Part shown: in pieces, positions 7,792-13,365 of the stretch
Layout of the letters: each line of letters opens with the position of its first letter
Position numbering within the stretch: position 1 is the first letter of the stretch
DNA from: Acidobacteriota bacterium
Lineage (GTDB): Bacteria; Acidobacteriota; Terriglobia; Acidiferrales; UBA7541
Direction: 5' to 3'
Assembly: GCA_003224075.1 (NCBI GenBank)
Contig: QHYF01000008.1
Span: forward strand, 1-13,365
DNA length: 13,365 nt
Program-made: the position numbers and the translations under genes
Notes under the pieces: model-generated
Database searches by the model: none
What the model was told of the DNA's origin: nothing
The model's input: only the letters and a program-made list of their open reading frames with translations

Positions 7792-7820
7792 ATTGTACGC
7801 GGTGGGAATGGGTTTCTCAA
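7792..7820 (-). promoter_or_regulatory. Sigma70-type promoter of the ferredoxin gene
   Basis: On the minus strand TTGAGA (7820-7815) and TACAAT (7797-7792) are separated by exactly 17 bp, with five of six matches in each box. The predicted start near 7785 gives a leader of about 105 nt before the ferredoxin ATG. This is one of the two best promoter matches seen in the window. Confidence 0.55.
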
Positions 7821-7861
7821 CCGGGAGAGGTGCGGATAGAATGAATGCGGAAAGAAGGCCC

Positions 7862-8386
7862 ATGAGAAATCGGATTGGAATTGTCGTACTTACGGTCTTG
7901 TCCGGAATGACCCCGCTGGCTGCGCCGCAGGCCCCCAAGGCCACCGTTCCGCGCGATCCGGAAATGATCGACGCGCAGGGGTATCAGAAGCTGCTTGAGC
8001 AATACCGGGGAAAACCACTGCTGGTGACGTTCTGGGCGACCTGGTGCGAACCCTGCCGCGACGAATACCCGATGCTGAACGAGCTGGCCAAGCAGTACGC
8101 CCCGCAGGGGCTGAAAGTCGTGGGCGTGAGCCTCGACGACGATGGTGATTTGATCCTGATGCGGCGGTTCCTTGCACGCTACAAGCCCATCTTCCCCAAC
8201 TACCGAAAAAAGACGGGAGGAGAGGAAGCCTTCCGGCAACTGGTGCTGCCCGGGTGGACCGGATCGCTTCCGGTTACGGTTTTTTACGCGAAAGATGGCC
8301 GTCAAATCGGGCATGTGCTAGGCGAAGGAAAACGAGAAACCTATGAGGCGGCGATTCGAACGCTGCTCGCTTCCGGATCGAATTAG
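7862..8386 (+). CDS. TlpA-like thioredoxin-fold protein, exported
   Basis: A predicted periplasmic or membrane-anchored thiol-disulfide oxidoreductase of the TlpA/ResA group. From ATG 7862 it has 174 residues: an N-terminal signal or anchor (MRNRIGIVVLTVLSG, cleavage near residue 21), then a thioredoxin fold with the active site WCEPC (61-65, redox Cys62 and Cys65) and the cis-proline at 137 in GSLPVT. AGAAGG lies just before ATG 7862; earlier in-frame ATGs at 7793 and 7841 would put charged residues before the signal sequence. EP between the cysteines is common in reductive TlpA/ResA proteins. It is divergent from the ferredoxin gene and 66 bp upstream of the metallo-hydrolase gene, so it may be first in that operon. 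The client protein is unknown; cytochrome c maturation genes are not in the window. Confidence 0.9.
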   Translation: MRNRIGIVVLTVLSGMTPLAAPQAPKATVPRDPEMIDAQGYQKLLEQYRGKPLLVTFWATWCEPCRDEYPMLNELAKQYAPQGLKVVGVSLDDDGDLILMRRFLARYKPIFPNYRKKTGGEEAFRQLVLPGWTGSLPVTVFYAKDGRQIGHVLGEGKRETYEAAIRTLLASGSN

Positions 8387-8452
8387 AAGTAAACCGTCAT
8401 CAAGGCTTTGACCGGCTCTGCGCAATTTGAAGAAATCTCTCAGAGGCCATTG

Positions 8453-9166
8453 ATGCTCGATACCAAGGGCAACCGCGTCACCTATTTTGGCCACAGCACC
8501 TTTTCACTGGCCACGCCAACCGGGAAGACGGCGCTGATTGATCCGTGGGTTATGACGAATCCCGTCTGCCCTGCTGCGCTGAAGAAACTGGCACGGCTGG
8601 ACGCGATCTTCCTGACGCACTCGCACACCGATCACATGGGCGATCTGCTGGAGCTGGCGAAGCAGCACCGGCCGAAAATCGTGGCGATTTTCGAGACGTG
8701 CTTGTGGATCGAAAGCAAAGGCTTCCGGGAAGAAACCTGCCCGATGGGCAAGGGCGGCTCGCAAAAAGTGAGCGATTTCGAAGTTACCATGACGCATGCG
8801 TTTCATTCGAATTCAATCGACGAAAATGGCGTGCGGCACTACGGCGGCGAGCCGGCGGGCTACGTCATTCGCATGCCGGGCGGATTTGCGGTGTATCACG
8901 CCGGGGATACGGCGCTTTTCGGAGACATGAAACTGATTGGGGAGCTGTATAAGCCAGACGCCGCGATGCTGCCGATCGGCGACCTTTTCACGATGGGTCC
9001 GCGGGAAGCAGCGTACGCGATTCGCCTGCTGGGGGTGAAGCACGTCATTCCGATGCATTACGCGACGTTTCCTTTTTTGACCGGCACGGTGGGGAGACTG
9101 CGAAAAGAGAGCAAAAATATCAAAGGGCTCAAGATTTACGCGTTGAAGCCCGGGGAGACACTGTGA
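8453..9166 (+). CDS. UlaG/UPF0173-type metal-dependent hydrolase (metallo-beta-lactamase fold)
   Basis: A cytoplasmic 237-residue protein of the UPF0173/UlaG-like branch of the metallo-beta-lactamase fold. The metal-binding signature is complete: THSHTDH (55-61), H118 in THAFHS, D152 in AGDT and H202 in PMHYAT. The opening FGHSTF (12-17) is typical of this branch, whose characterised member UlaG is an L-ascorbate-6-phosphate lactonase; most members have no known substrate. ATG 8453 is preferred to an in-frame TTG at 8408, because CAGAGG precedes it and family similarity starts within ten residues. Its stop overlaps the next start by 4 bp (GTGA), which implies translational coupling to the O-methyltransferase and a related role. 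The substrate cannot be read from sequence. Confidence 0.93.
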   Translation: MLDTKGNRVTYFGHSTFSLATPTGKTALIDPWVMTNPVCPAALKKLARLDAIFLTHSHTDHMGDLLELAKQHRPKIVAIFETCLWIESKGFREETCPMGKGGSQKVSDFEVTMTHAFHSNSIDENGVRHYGGEPAGYVIRMPGGFAVYHAGDTALFGDMKLIGELYKPDAAMLPIGDLFTMGPREAAYAIRLLGVKHVIPMHYATFPFLTGTVGRLRKESKNIKGLKIYALKPGETL

Positions 9167-9819
9167 TTCGCAGCGAGAATTTGCGCAGCGGCTACATTCA
9201 GGACGACGTCGAAGAATATGTTTATAGCCTGCTTCCTGAGCGCGACGCGGTTGTGAGCGAGATGGAGACGTACGCTGCGGAGCACCGCGTTCCGATCATC
9301 GGACCGGCGGTGGCGCGAATGCTCAGCTTATTTGTGCAGGTTTCGGGAGCTGAGCGAATCTTCGAGATGGGCTCGGCGATCGGTTATTCCACGATTTGGC
9401 TGGCGCGCGCGGCGGGTCCAAAAGCAAAGGTGCTCTATACGGACGGCGATGCGGAGAACGCGAGCCGCGCGAAGGAATATTTTCGCCGGGCGGGCGTGGC
9501 CAAACGGATCGACGTGCGAGTTGGCGACGCGCTGGAACTGCTGAAGAAGACACCAGGCACGTTCGATCTGATTTTCAACGACGTGAATAAGGAACAGTAT
9601 CCTGCCGCGCTGCGCGTAGCCCTGCCCAAGCTGCGCCGCGGTGGATTGTTCATCACGGACAACACGCTGTGGTCCGGAAAGGCAGCGCGGCCGGCGGCGC
9701 CGGAAGACATTCAGACGCTGGGCGTGCAGGAGTTCAACCGGCTCGTCTATGCGTCCAAGGAACTCTATCCGGTTTTGATCCCGCTGCGCGACGGCGTTAC
9801 TGTCTGCCGAAAGAATTAG
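9163..9819 (+). CDS. Class I SAM-dependent O-methyltransferase (COG4122, caffeoyl-CoA/catechol type)
   Basis: A 218-residue cytosolic methyltransferase of the small cation-dependent O-methyltransferase family that acts on catechol-like hydroxyls. The SAM motif is FEMGSAIGYST (67-77). Likely metal ligands are D140 in IFNDVNK and D166/N167 in ITDNTLW. The region usually written IDADK is NDVNK here: the metal Asp is kept but the neighbouring acid is replaced. The GTG start at 9163 is well supported, since the family's N-terminal helix (VEEYVYSLLPERD, 16-28) follows and the start overlaps the upstream stop by 4 bp. P450 begins 9 bp after its stop. The arrangement suggests a shared small-molecule substrate with the hydrolase and P450, but none can be named. 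Confidence 0.93.
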   Translation: MIRSENLRSGYIQDDVEEYVYSLLPERDAVVSEMETYAAEHRVPIIGPAVARMLSLFVQVSGAERIFEMGSAIGYSTIWLARAAGPKAKVLYTDGDAENASRAKEYFRRAGVAKRIDVRVGDALELLKKTPGTFDLIFNDVNKEQYPAALRVALPKLRRGGLFITDNTLWSGKAARPAAPEDIQTLGVQEFNRLVYASKELYPVLIPLRDGVTVCRKN

Positions 9820-9828
9820 ACGCAACCG

Positions 9829-11208
9829 ATGCCGGCCGCTTCCGTGTCCGCGACGAAAACCCTCCCGGGAGTCCCCCCTGGGCCGAAAGGGCGATTCCTG
9901 CTCGGCAGTCTGGTCGAACTGTCTCGCGATTGGCTGGGATTTTATGCCCGGTGCGCGAGAGAACATGGAGACCTCGTCTATTTCCATATCCTTCATGTTC
10001 CGCTCTATCTGGTAGTCCATCCCCGGGACATTGAATTCATCCTTGTTACGAACGCGGGGAATTTCACGAAGTCCGAGGATTATCGGGCGCTGGCGCGCGT
10101 GCTCGGCCGAGGGTTGCTGACCAGCGAAGGAGAGTTCTGGAGGCGGCAACGAGGTCTCATCCAGCCTGCGTTCCGCCGGGAGAACATTCTGGCTTACGCG
10201 AGGGTGATGACCGGCGCGGCGGGCCGCATGCTCGATTCGTGGAAGGACAACGGTGTGCGGAACCTTCATGAAGACATGATGCGCGTGACGCTCGAAATTG
10301 TCGGGCAATGTCTGTATGGCGCTGAGGTTTCCGGCGCCGCCGAACGAGTCGGGAAAGCCATGGAAGTTGTTACAGAAAAATTCATCGTGAATGCGAGCCA
10401 GGCCCTTCTGTTTCGTTTCGAGATTCCGGATCTCTTTGCGCCGAGGGAACGGCGCGCCATCGCCGAATTGAACGAGATTATCGGGGGCATCATTCGGGAC
10501 AAGCGTTCTTCTAATCAGCCGCGTGATGACTTGCTGGATACGCTGCTTCGCGCGCGCGATGCGGAAGGCAAGCCAATGAGCGACGCGCAACTGCGCGATG
10601 AGATGATGACGCTCTTTCTTGCCGGCCACGAGACCACGGCGATTGCGCTCTCCTGGGCGTGCTACCTGCTTGCGCAGAATCCGCAGATTGAAGCAAAGCT
10701 TGTTGAAGAATTGCGATCGGTGCTAGGCAACCGCGCGCCTACCCCCCAAGATCTTCCCCGATTGAGCTACATCGAGATGGTGGTCAAGGAAGCGATGCGT
10801 CTCTATCCCCCGGCTTGGGGCGTCGGCCGGAGGGCGATTGCGGATTGTGAAATCGGCGGCTATCGCGTGCCCGCGGGCTCTAACGTATTCATCTTGCAGT
10901 GGATCACGCAACGCGACCCCCGGTTTTTCCCCGATCCGGAAAGATTCGACCCGGAGCGCTGGAGAGAAGACCCCGTCCGTTCCGGAAAGATCCCGCGGTT
11001 TGCCTATCTTCCCTTCGGTGGCGGACCTCGTGTGTGTGTTGGCGCGTCGTTCGCGATGATGGAGGCCATCCTGCTGCTGGCCATGATTCAGCAGAGATAT
11101 CATCTCGAACTCGTCCCCGACCATCCCGTGGAAGTCTTCGCGTCCGTTACGCTGCGTCCCAAGCATGGCATTCGCGTGACCGTGAAGCATCGCGAACTAG
11201 CCGAGTAA
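9829..11208 (+). CDS. Cytochrome P450
   Basis: A 459-residue heme monooxygenase. Landmarks in order: a proline-rich N-terminus (PGVPPGPKG, 13-21), the C-helix WRRQRG (104-109), the I-helix oxygen-activating AGHETT (265-270), the K-helix ExxR as E321-R324, FDPERW (373-378) and the heme loop FGGGPRVCVG (396-405) with Cys403 as the thiolate ligand. It is close to the CYP4/CYP102/CYP110-like bacterial branch, which often hydroxylates fatty acids, terpenes or other hydrophobic compounds; this subgrouping comes from motif style only. No N-terminal membrane anchor and no fused reductase are seen, so it needs external redox partners. It starts 9 bp after the O-methyltransferase with only a weak SD, so translation may depend on coupling. 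It converges with the proline dehydrogenase gene 73 bp away, with no clear terminator between. Confidence 0.96.
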   Translation: MPAASVSATKTLPGVPPGPKGRFLLGSLVELSRDWLGFYARCAREHGDLVYFHILHVPLYLVVHPRDIEFILVTNAGNFTKSEDYRALARVLGRGLLTSEGEFWRRQRGLIQPAFRRENILAYARVMTGAAGRMLDSWKDNGVRNLHEDMMRVTLEIVGQCLYGAEVSGAAERVGKAMEVVTEKFIVNASQALLFRFEIPDLFAPRERRAIAELNEIIGGIIRDKRSSNQPRDDLLDTLLRARDAEGKPMSDAQLRDEMMTLFLAGHETTAIALSWACYLLAQNPQIEAKLVEELRSVLGNRAPTPQDLPRLSYIEMVVKEAMRLYPPAWGVGRRAIADCEIGGYRVPAGSNVFILQWITQRDPRFFPDPERFDPERWREDPVRSGKIPRFAYLPFGGGPRVCVGASFAMMEAILLLAMIQQRYHLELVPDHPVEVFASVTLRPKHGIRVTVKHRELAE

Positions 11209-11281
11209 GATCGTGGCGCGGTGGAAAAATCGCATCTTTTCGAGCAGGAGCGTTGAGACCCTCGATTGGAGAAGGAGAAAG

Positions 11282-12193
11282 TCACCTTCGCAAGAAATTG
11301 CGGACGAGGAAGCCGACGTTGGCGGGACGCTCCGCGAGACGGCGCATGAAGTAGGAAAACCAGTCACGCCCGAAGGGAATATAGATCCGGACGCGATAGC
11401 CATCTTTGATCAACTGGCGCTGGAGATCGGTGCGCACGCCGTACAGCATCTGAAATTCGAAATCGTCCTTGGAAATCTGTTGGGCCGCGGCAAAGCGAAT
11501 GGTCGCGGCGATCATATGCGGGTCGTGCGTGGCGATGCCGTGGTAGAAGCCGCTGGATAGGAGAAGCCGCATCAGGCGAATGTAGTTGGCATCGACATCG
11601 GCTTTCCGCGGAAACGCGACTTCTTCCGATTCCTTGTACGCCCCTTTGCACAAACGAATACGGCAGCCGTACGCCAGCAGGTCGGCGACATCGGTTTCAC
11701 TGCGGTAGAGATAAGACTGGATGACGGTGCCGACCGCGGGACTCCGCGCACGCACCTGTTTGGTTAGGTCGATCGTGCGCTGGGTGTGGGCCGAGCCTTC
11801 CATGTCAATGCGCAGGAAATTGTCGCCACGCGCGGCAACTTCCACGATGGAGAAAACTAGCCCCCGGCAGAAGTCCAAATTGAGTTGGAGGCCCAGCTGG
11901 GTGGGCTTGCAAGAGACGTTGGCGTGAAGTCTTTCCTGAGCGATGCGCTCGAAAATCTCAAGATAAGCATCGCGGGAACGCTGAGCGTCGGTCGTGGTGG
12001 TGACGTTCTCACCGAGATAATCGAGGCTGGCGAGCATGCCCGCTTCGTTGCAAGCGCGGGCCGCGGCGATGGCTTCATCCAGGGTTTCGCCCGCGACGAA
12101 GCGGCGCGCCATGCGGCGCGTGGTGCCATTGGAAGTGACCCAATTGGCGAAGCCTTTGCTTTCGGAAATCTTGAGAAGCGTGGACCGAAGCAT
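11282..12193 (-). CDS. Proline dehydrogenase (monofunctional)
   Basis: An FAD enzyme that oxidises L-proline to pyrroline-5-carboxylate and passes electrons to quinone, the first step of proline catabolism. At 303 residues it matches stand-alone ProDH (PutB/FadM type) and lacks the P5C dehydrogenase half of PutA. Barrel motifs are intact: SCKPTQLGL (94-102), RIDMEGS (128-134), RLCKGAYKE (180-188), ATHDP (221-225), FEFQMLYG (245-252), and the C-terminal YIPFGRDWFSYFMRRLAERP with R284/R285, the pair that binds the proline carboxylate in PutA. ATG 12193 has no clear SD. It lies 35 bp after trxB on the same strand, so the two are probably co-transcribed. P5C dehydrogenase is not in the window. 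Confidence 0.95.
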   Translation of the reverse strand: MLRSTLLKISESKGFANWVTSNGTTRRMARRFVAGETLDEAIAAARACNEAGMLASLDYLGENVTTTTDAQRSRDAYLEIFERIAQERLHANVSCKPTQLGLQLNLDFCRGLVFSIVEVAARGDNFLRIDMEGSAHTQRTIDLTKQVRARSPAVGTVIQSYLYRSETDVADLLAYGCRIRLCKGAYKESEEVAFPRKADVDANYIRLMRLLLSSGFYHGIATHDPHMIAATIRFAAAQQISKDDFEFQMLYGVRTDLQRQLIKDGYRVRIYIPFGRDWFSYFMRRLAERPANVGFLVRNFLRR

Positions 12194-12228
12194 GCGCGAT
12201 TTATTATGGCAGCCTGGAACCTTTCAAC

Positions 12229-13149
12229 CTAGTGCTTGTGCTCTTCCAGAAACTTTTCCGCATCGATCGCCGCCATGCACCCGGAGCCAGCGGCGGTGAC
12301 GGCCTGACGGTAGCGATGGTCCTGCACGTCGCCGGCAACAAACACGCCGGGAACGGAAGTCAGGCTGCCGTGCTTGGCGACCAGGTAGCCGTTCGAATCC
12401 ATCTCGAGTTTGCCCTTGAACATAGTGGTGTTGGGATCGTGGCCGACGGCAACAAAAACCCCGTCAAGAGGAATTTCGCGCGTTTCGCCCGTCTGTGGAT
12501 TGCGCAACTGCACACCTTCAACGAGACCCTTGGGGGCGAGAATTTCTTCGACCACGAAGGGAGTGACAAACTCGATTTTGTCGTTGGTCTTGGCGCGGTC
12601 AATCATGATTTTGGAGGCGCGAAACTCGTTCCGGCGGTGAATCAGGTGGACCTTGCTGGCATAACGCGAGAGGAAGCTGGCCTCCTCCATCGCGGAATCG
12701 CCGCCGCCGACAACGGCAATGGGCTTGCCACGAAAAAAATAACCGTCGCAGGTGGCGCAAGTGGAAACGCCGTGCCCGATCAGTTCTTTTTCACCCTTCA
12801 GACCCAGCAGACGCGCTGAAGCGCCCGCGGCGACGATCAGCGCCTTCGTTTCATAGTTTTCTTTTGCGGCGGTGATCTTGAAAGGGCGCTTGCTGAGGTC
12901 GACTCCGGTCACCGCACCCGCCTTGAACTCCGCGCCGAATTTCTGCGCCTGCTTGCGCATGTTTTCGATGAGCTCGGGACCCAGAATGCCGTCCGGGAAG
13001 CCTGGGAAATTCTCAACGTGAGTGGTGAGGGAGAGCTGGCCGCCGGGCTCATGCCCGTCCAGGACCAGCGGCTTCAGGTTTGCACGCGCAGCGTAAATCG
13101 CAGCAGTGAGGCCGGCGCATCCACTGCCGATGATAACGACGTTATACAT
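12229..13149 (-). CDS. trxB: Thioredoxin reductase (NADPH)
   Basis: A cytosolic FAD enzyme of 306 residues that reduces thioredoxin with NADPH. The active-site disulfide is CATC (131-134). The FAD-binding motif is GSGCAG (8-13), the NADPH-binding segment is GGGDSAMEE (148-156) with HRR (171-173), and the C-terminal FAD motif VAGDVQD is at 271-277. Family length and domain order (FAD, NADPH, FAD) are normal, so it is a true TrxB and not a ferredoxin-NADP reductase-like relative, which would lack CxxC. The usual proline of GSGPAG is cysteine here. ATG 13149 is preceded by GCGGGGAAAAG. It is followed after 35 bp by proline dehydrogenase. Confidence 0.97.
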   Translation of the reverse strand: MYNVVIIGSGCAGLTAAIYAARANLKPLVLDGHEPGGQLSLTTHVENFPGFPDGILGPELIENMRKQAQKFGAEFKAGAVTGVDLSKRPFKITAAKENYETKALIVAAGASARLLGLKGEKELIGHGVSTCATCDGYFFRGKPIAVVGGGDSAMEEASFLSRYASKVHLIHRRNEFRASKIMIDRAKTNDKIEFVTPFVVEEILAPKGLVEGVQLRNPQTGETREIPLDGVFVAVGHDPNTTMFKGKLEMDSNGYLVAKHGSLTSVPGVFVAGDVQDHRYRQAVTAAGSGCMAAIDAEKFLEEHKH

Positions 13150-13209
13150 TTCGACTTTTCCCCGCTCATTAGATTCAGCACTGCGCCCGCCAGATACAAT
13201 AGCGCCGGT

Positions 13210-13215
13210 ATTGTA
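13210..13215 (-). promoter_or_regulatory. Possible trxB -10 element (TACAAT)
   Basis: On the minus strand TACAAT lies about 60 bp before the trxB ATG. The hexamer 17 bp upstream (CCGAAT) is a poor -35, so the call is tentative. Confidence 0.28.
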
Positions 13216-13282
13216 GCATTGCCTGCCGGGCGATTCGGAATGCTGGCGGCCAAATTGGAGAGATGCTTTGTGCGGAAGAGCG

Positions 13283-13312
13283 TTGACCCGGACAAATTGC
13301 TACGTCTATAGT
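13283..13312 (+). promoter_or_regulatory. Sigma70-type promoter for the gene at the right edge
   Basis: TTGACC (13283-13288) and TATAGT (13307-13312) each match the consensus at five of six positions, with an 18-bp spacer. The predicted start near 13319 leaves a leader of about 30 nt to ATG 13350. Confidence 0.55.
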
Positions 13313-13349
13313 CCAAAGAAATATCTGGTTGCCCGAGGAGAAGTTCACG

Positions 13350-13365
13350 ATGGATCCGCGCTACC
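13350..13365 (+). CDS. 5' end of an unidentified gene (only MDPRY visible)
   Basis: ATG 13350 is preceded at 9 nt by a good SD (GAGGAG, 13335-13340) and by a well-formed promoter, so this is very probably a real start. Only five complete codons (Met-Asp-Pro-Arg-Tyr) fall in the window. No function can be assigned. Confidence 0.65.

Noticed and set aside
9328..10629. 433-codon minus-strand frame across the O-methyltransferase and P450
   Set aside because: It crosses two well-supported genes on the other strand, and its sequence is low-complexity and Arg-rich without domains.
11209..11281. Possible bidirectional terminator between P450 and proline dehydrogenase
   Set aside because: The only inverted repeat (TCGAG/CTCGA) is 5 bp with a loop of about 15 nt and no T tract.
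1..13365. CRISPR arrays, insertion sequences, tRNA genes, tandem repeats
   Set aside because: Reading both strands I saw no regularly spaced repeats, transposase motifs, terminal inverted repeats or cloverleaf-like sequences.

Overview
The window is an ordinary-looking stretch of a GC-rich (about 60%) bacterial chromosome, densely coding on both strands. I see no mobile element, CRISPR array, tRNA or rRNA. Gene content and protein style suggest an Acidobacteriota-type soil bacterium: a compact EgtB/EgtD ergothioneine pair, a GH57 glucanotransferase, a secreted alpha/beta hydrolase with beta-rich N-terminal repeats, a Thermus-type 7Fe ferredoxin and a TrxB with GSGCAG in place of GSGPAG. This taxonomic guess rests on resemblance and has not been tested by a search.

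Layout. (1) 1-697, minus: the 5' part of an ABC ATPase of the OpuCA/EgtV (betaine/choline/ergothioneine) type, running off the left edge. (2) 813-3137, plus: egtB and egtD, divergent from the ABC gene and probably one operon for making hercynine and its sulfur adduct. (3) 3151-5289, minus: a GH57 enzyme convergent with egtD, 13 bp apart. (4) 5422-7197, minus: an exported serine hydrolase with a duplicated beta-rich N-terminal module. (5) 7411-7680, minus: a 7Fe ferredoxin with a good sigma70-type promoter. (6) 7862-11208, plus: a TlpA-like thioredoxin, then a UlaG-type metallo-beta-lactamase-fold hydrolase, an O-methyltransferase (4-bp GTGA overlap) and a cytochrome P450 (9 bp gap), probably co-transcribed. 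(7) 11282-13149, minus: proline dehydrogenase downstream of thioredoxin reductase. (8) 13283-13365, plus: a well-formed promoter and the first five codons of another gene.

How the genes may work together. EgtD trimethylates histidine and EgtB adds the sulfur. The divergent ABC ATPase belongs to the family that includes the known ergothioneine importer EgtUV, so biosynthesis and transport of the same compound may sit side by side. The hydrolase/methyltransferase/P450 run could act on one unidentified small molecule, with the nearby ferredoxin as a possible electron donor. TlpA and TrxB add to a thiol/redox flavour, but nothing in the sequence proves a functional link. I found no convincing new system. 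The most promising leads are the egtBD/ABC arrangement and the hydrolase/O-methyltransferase/P450 unit.
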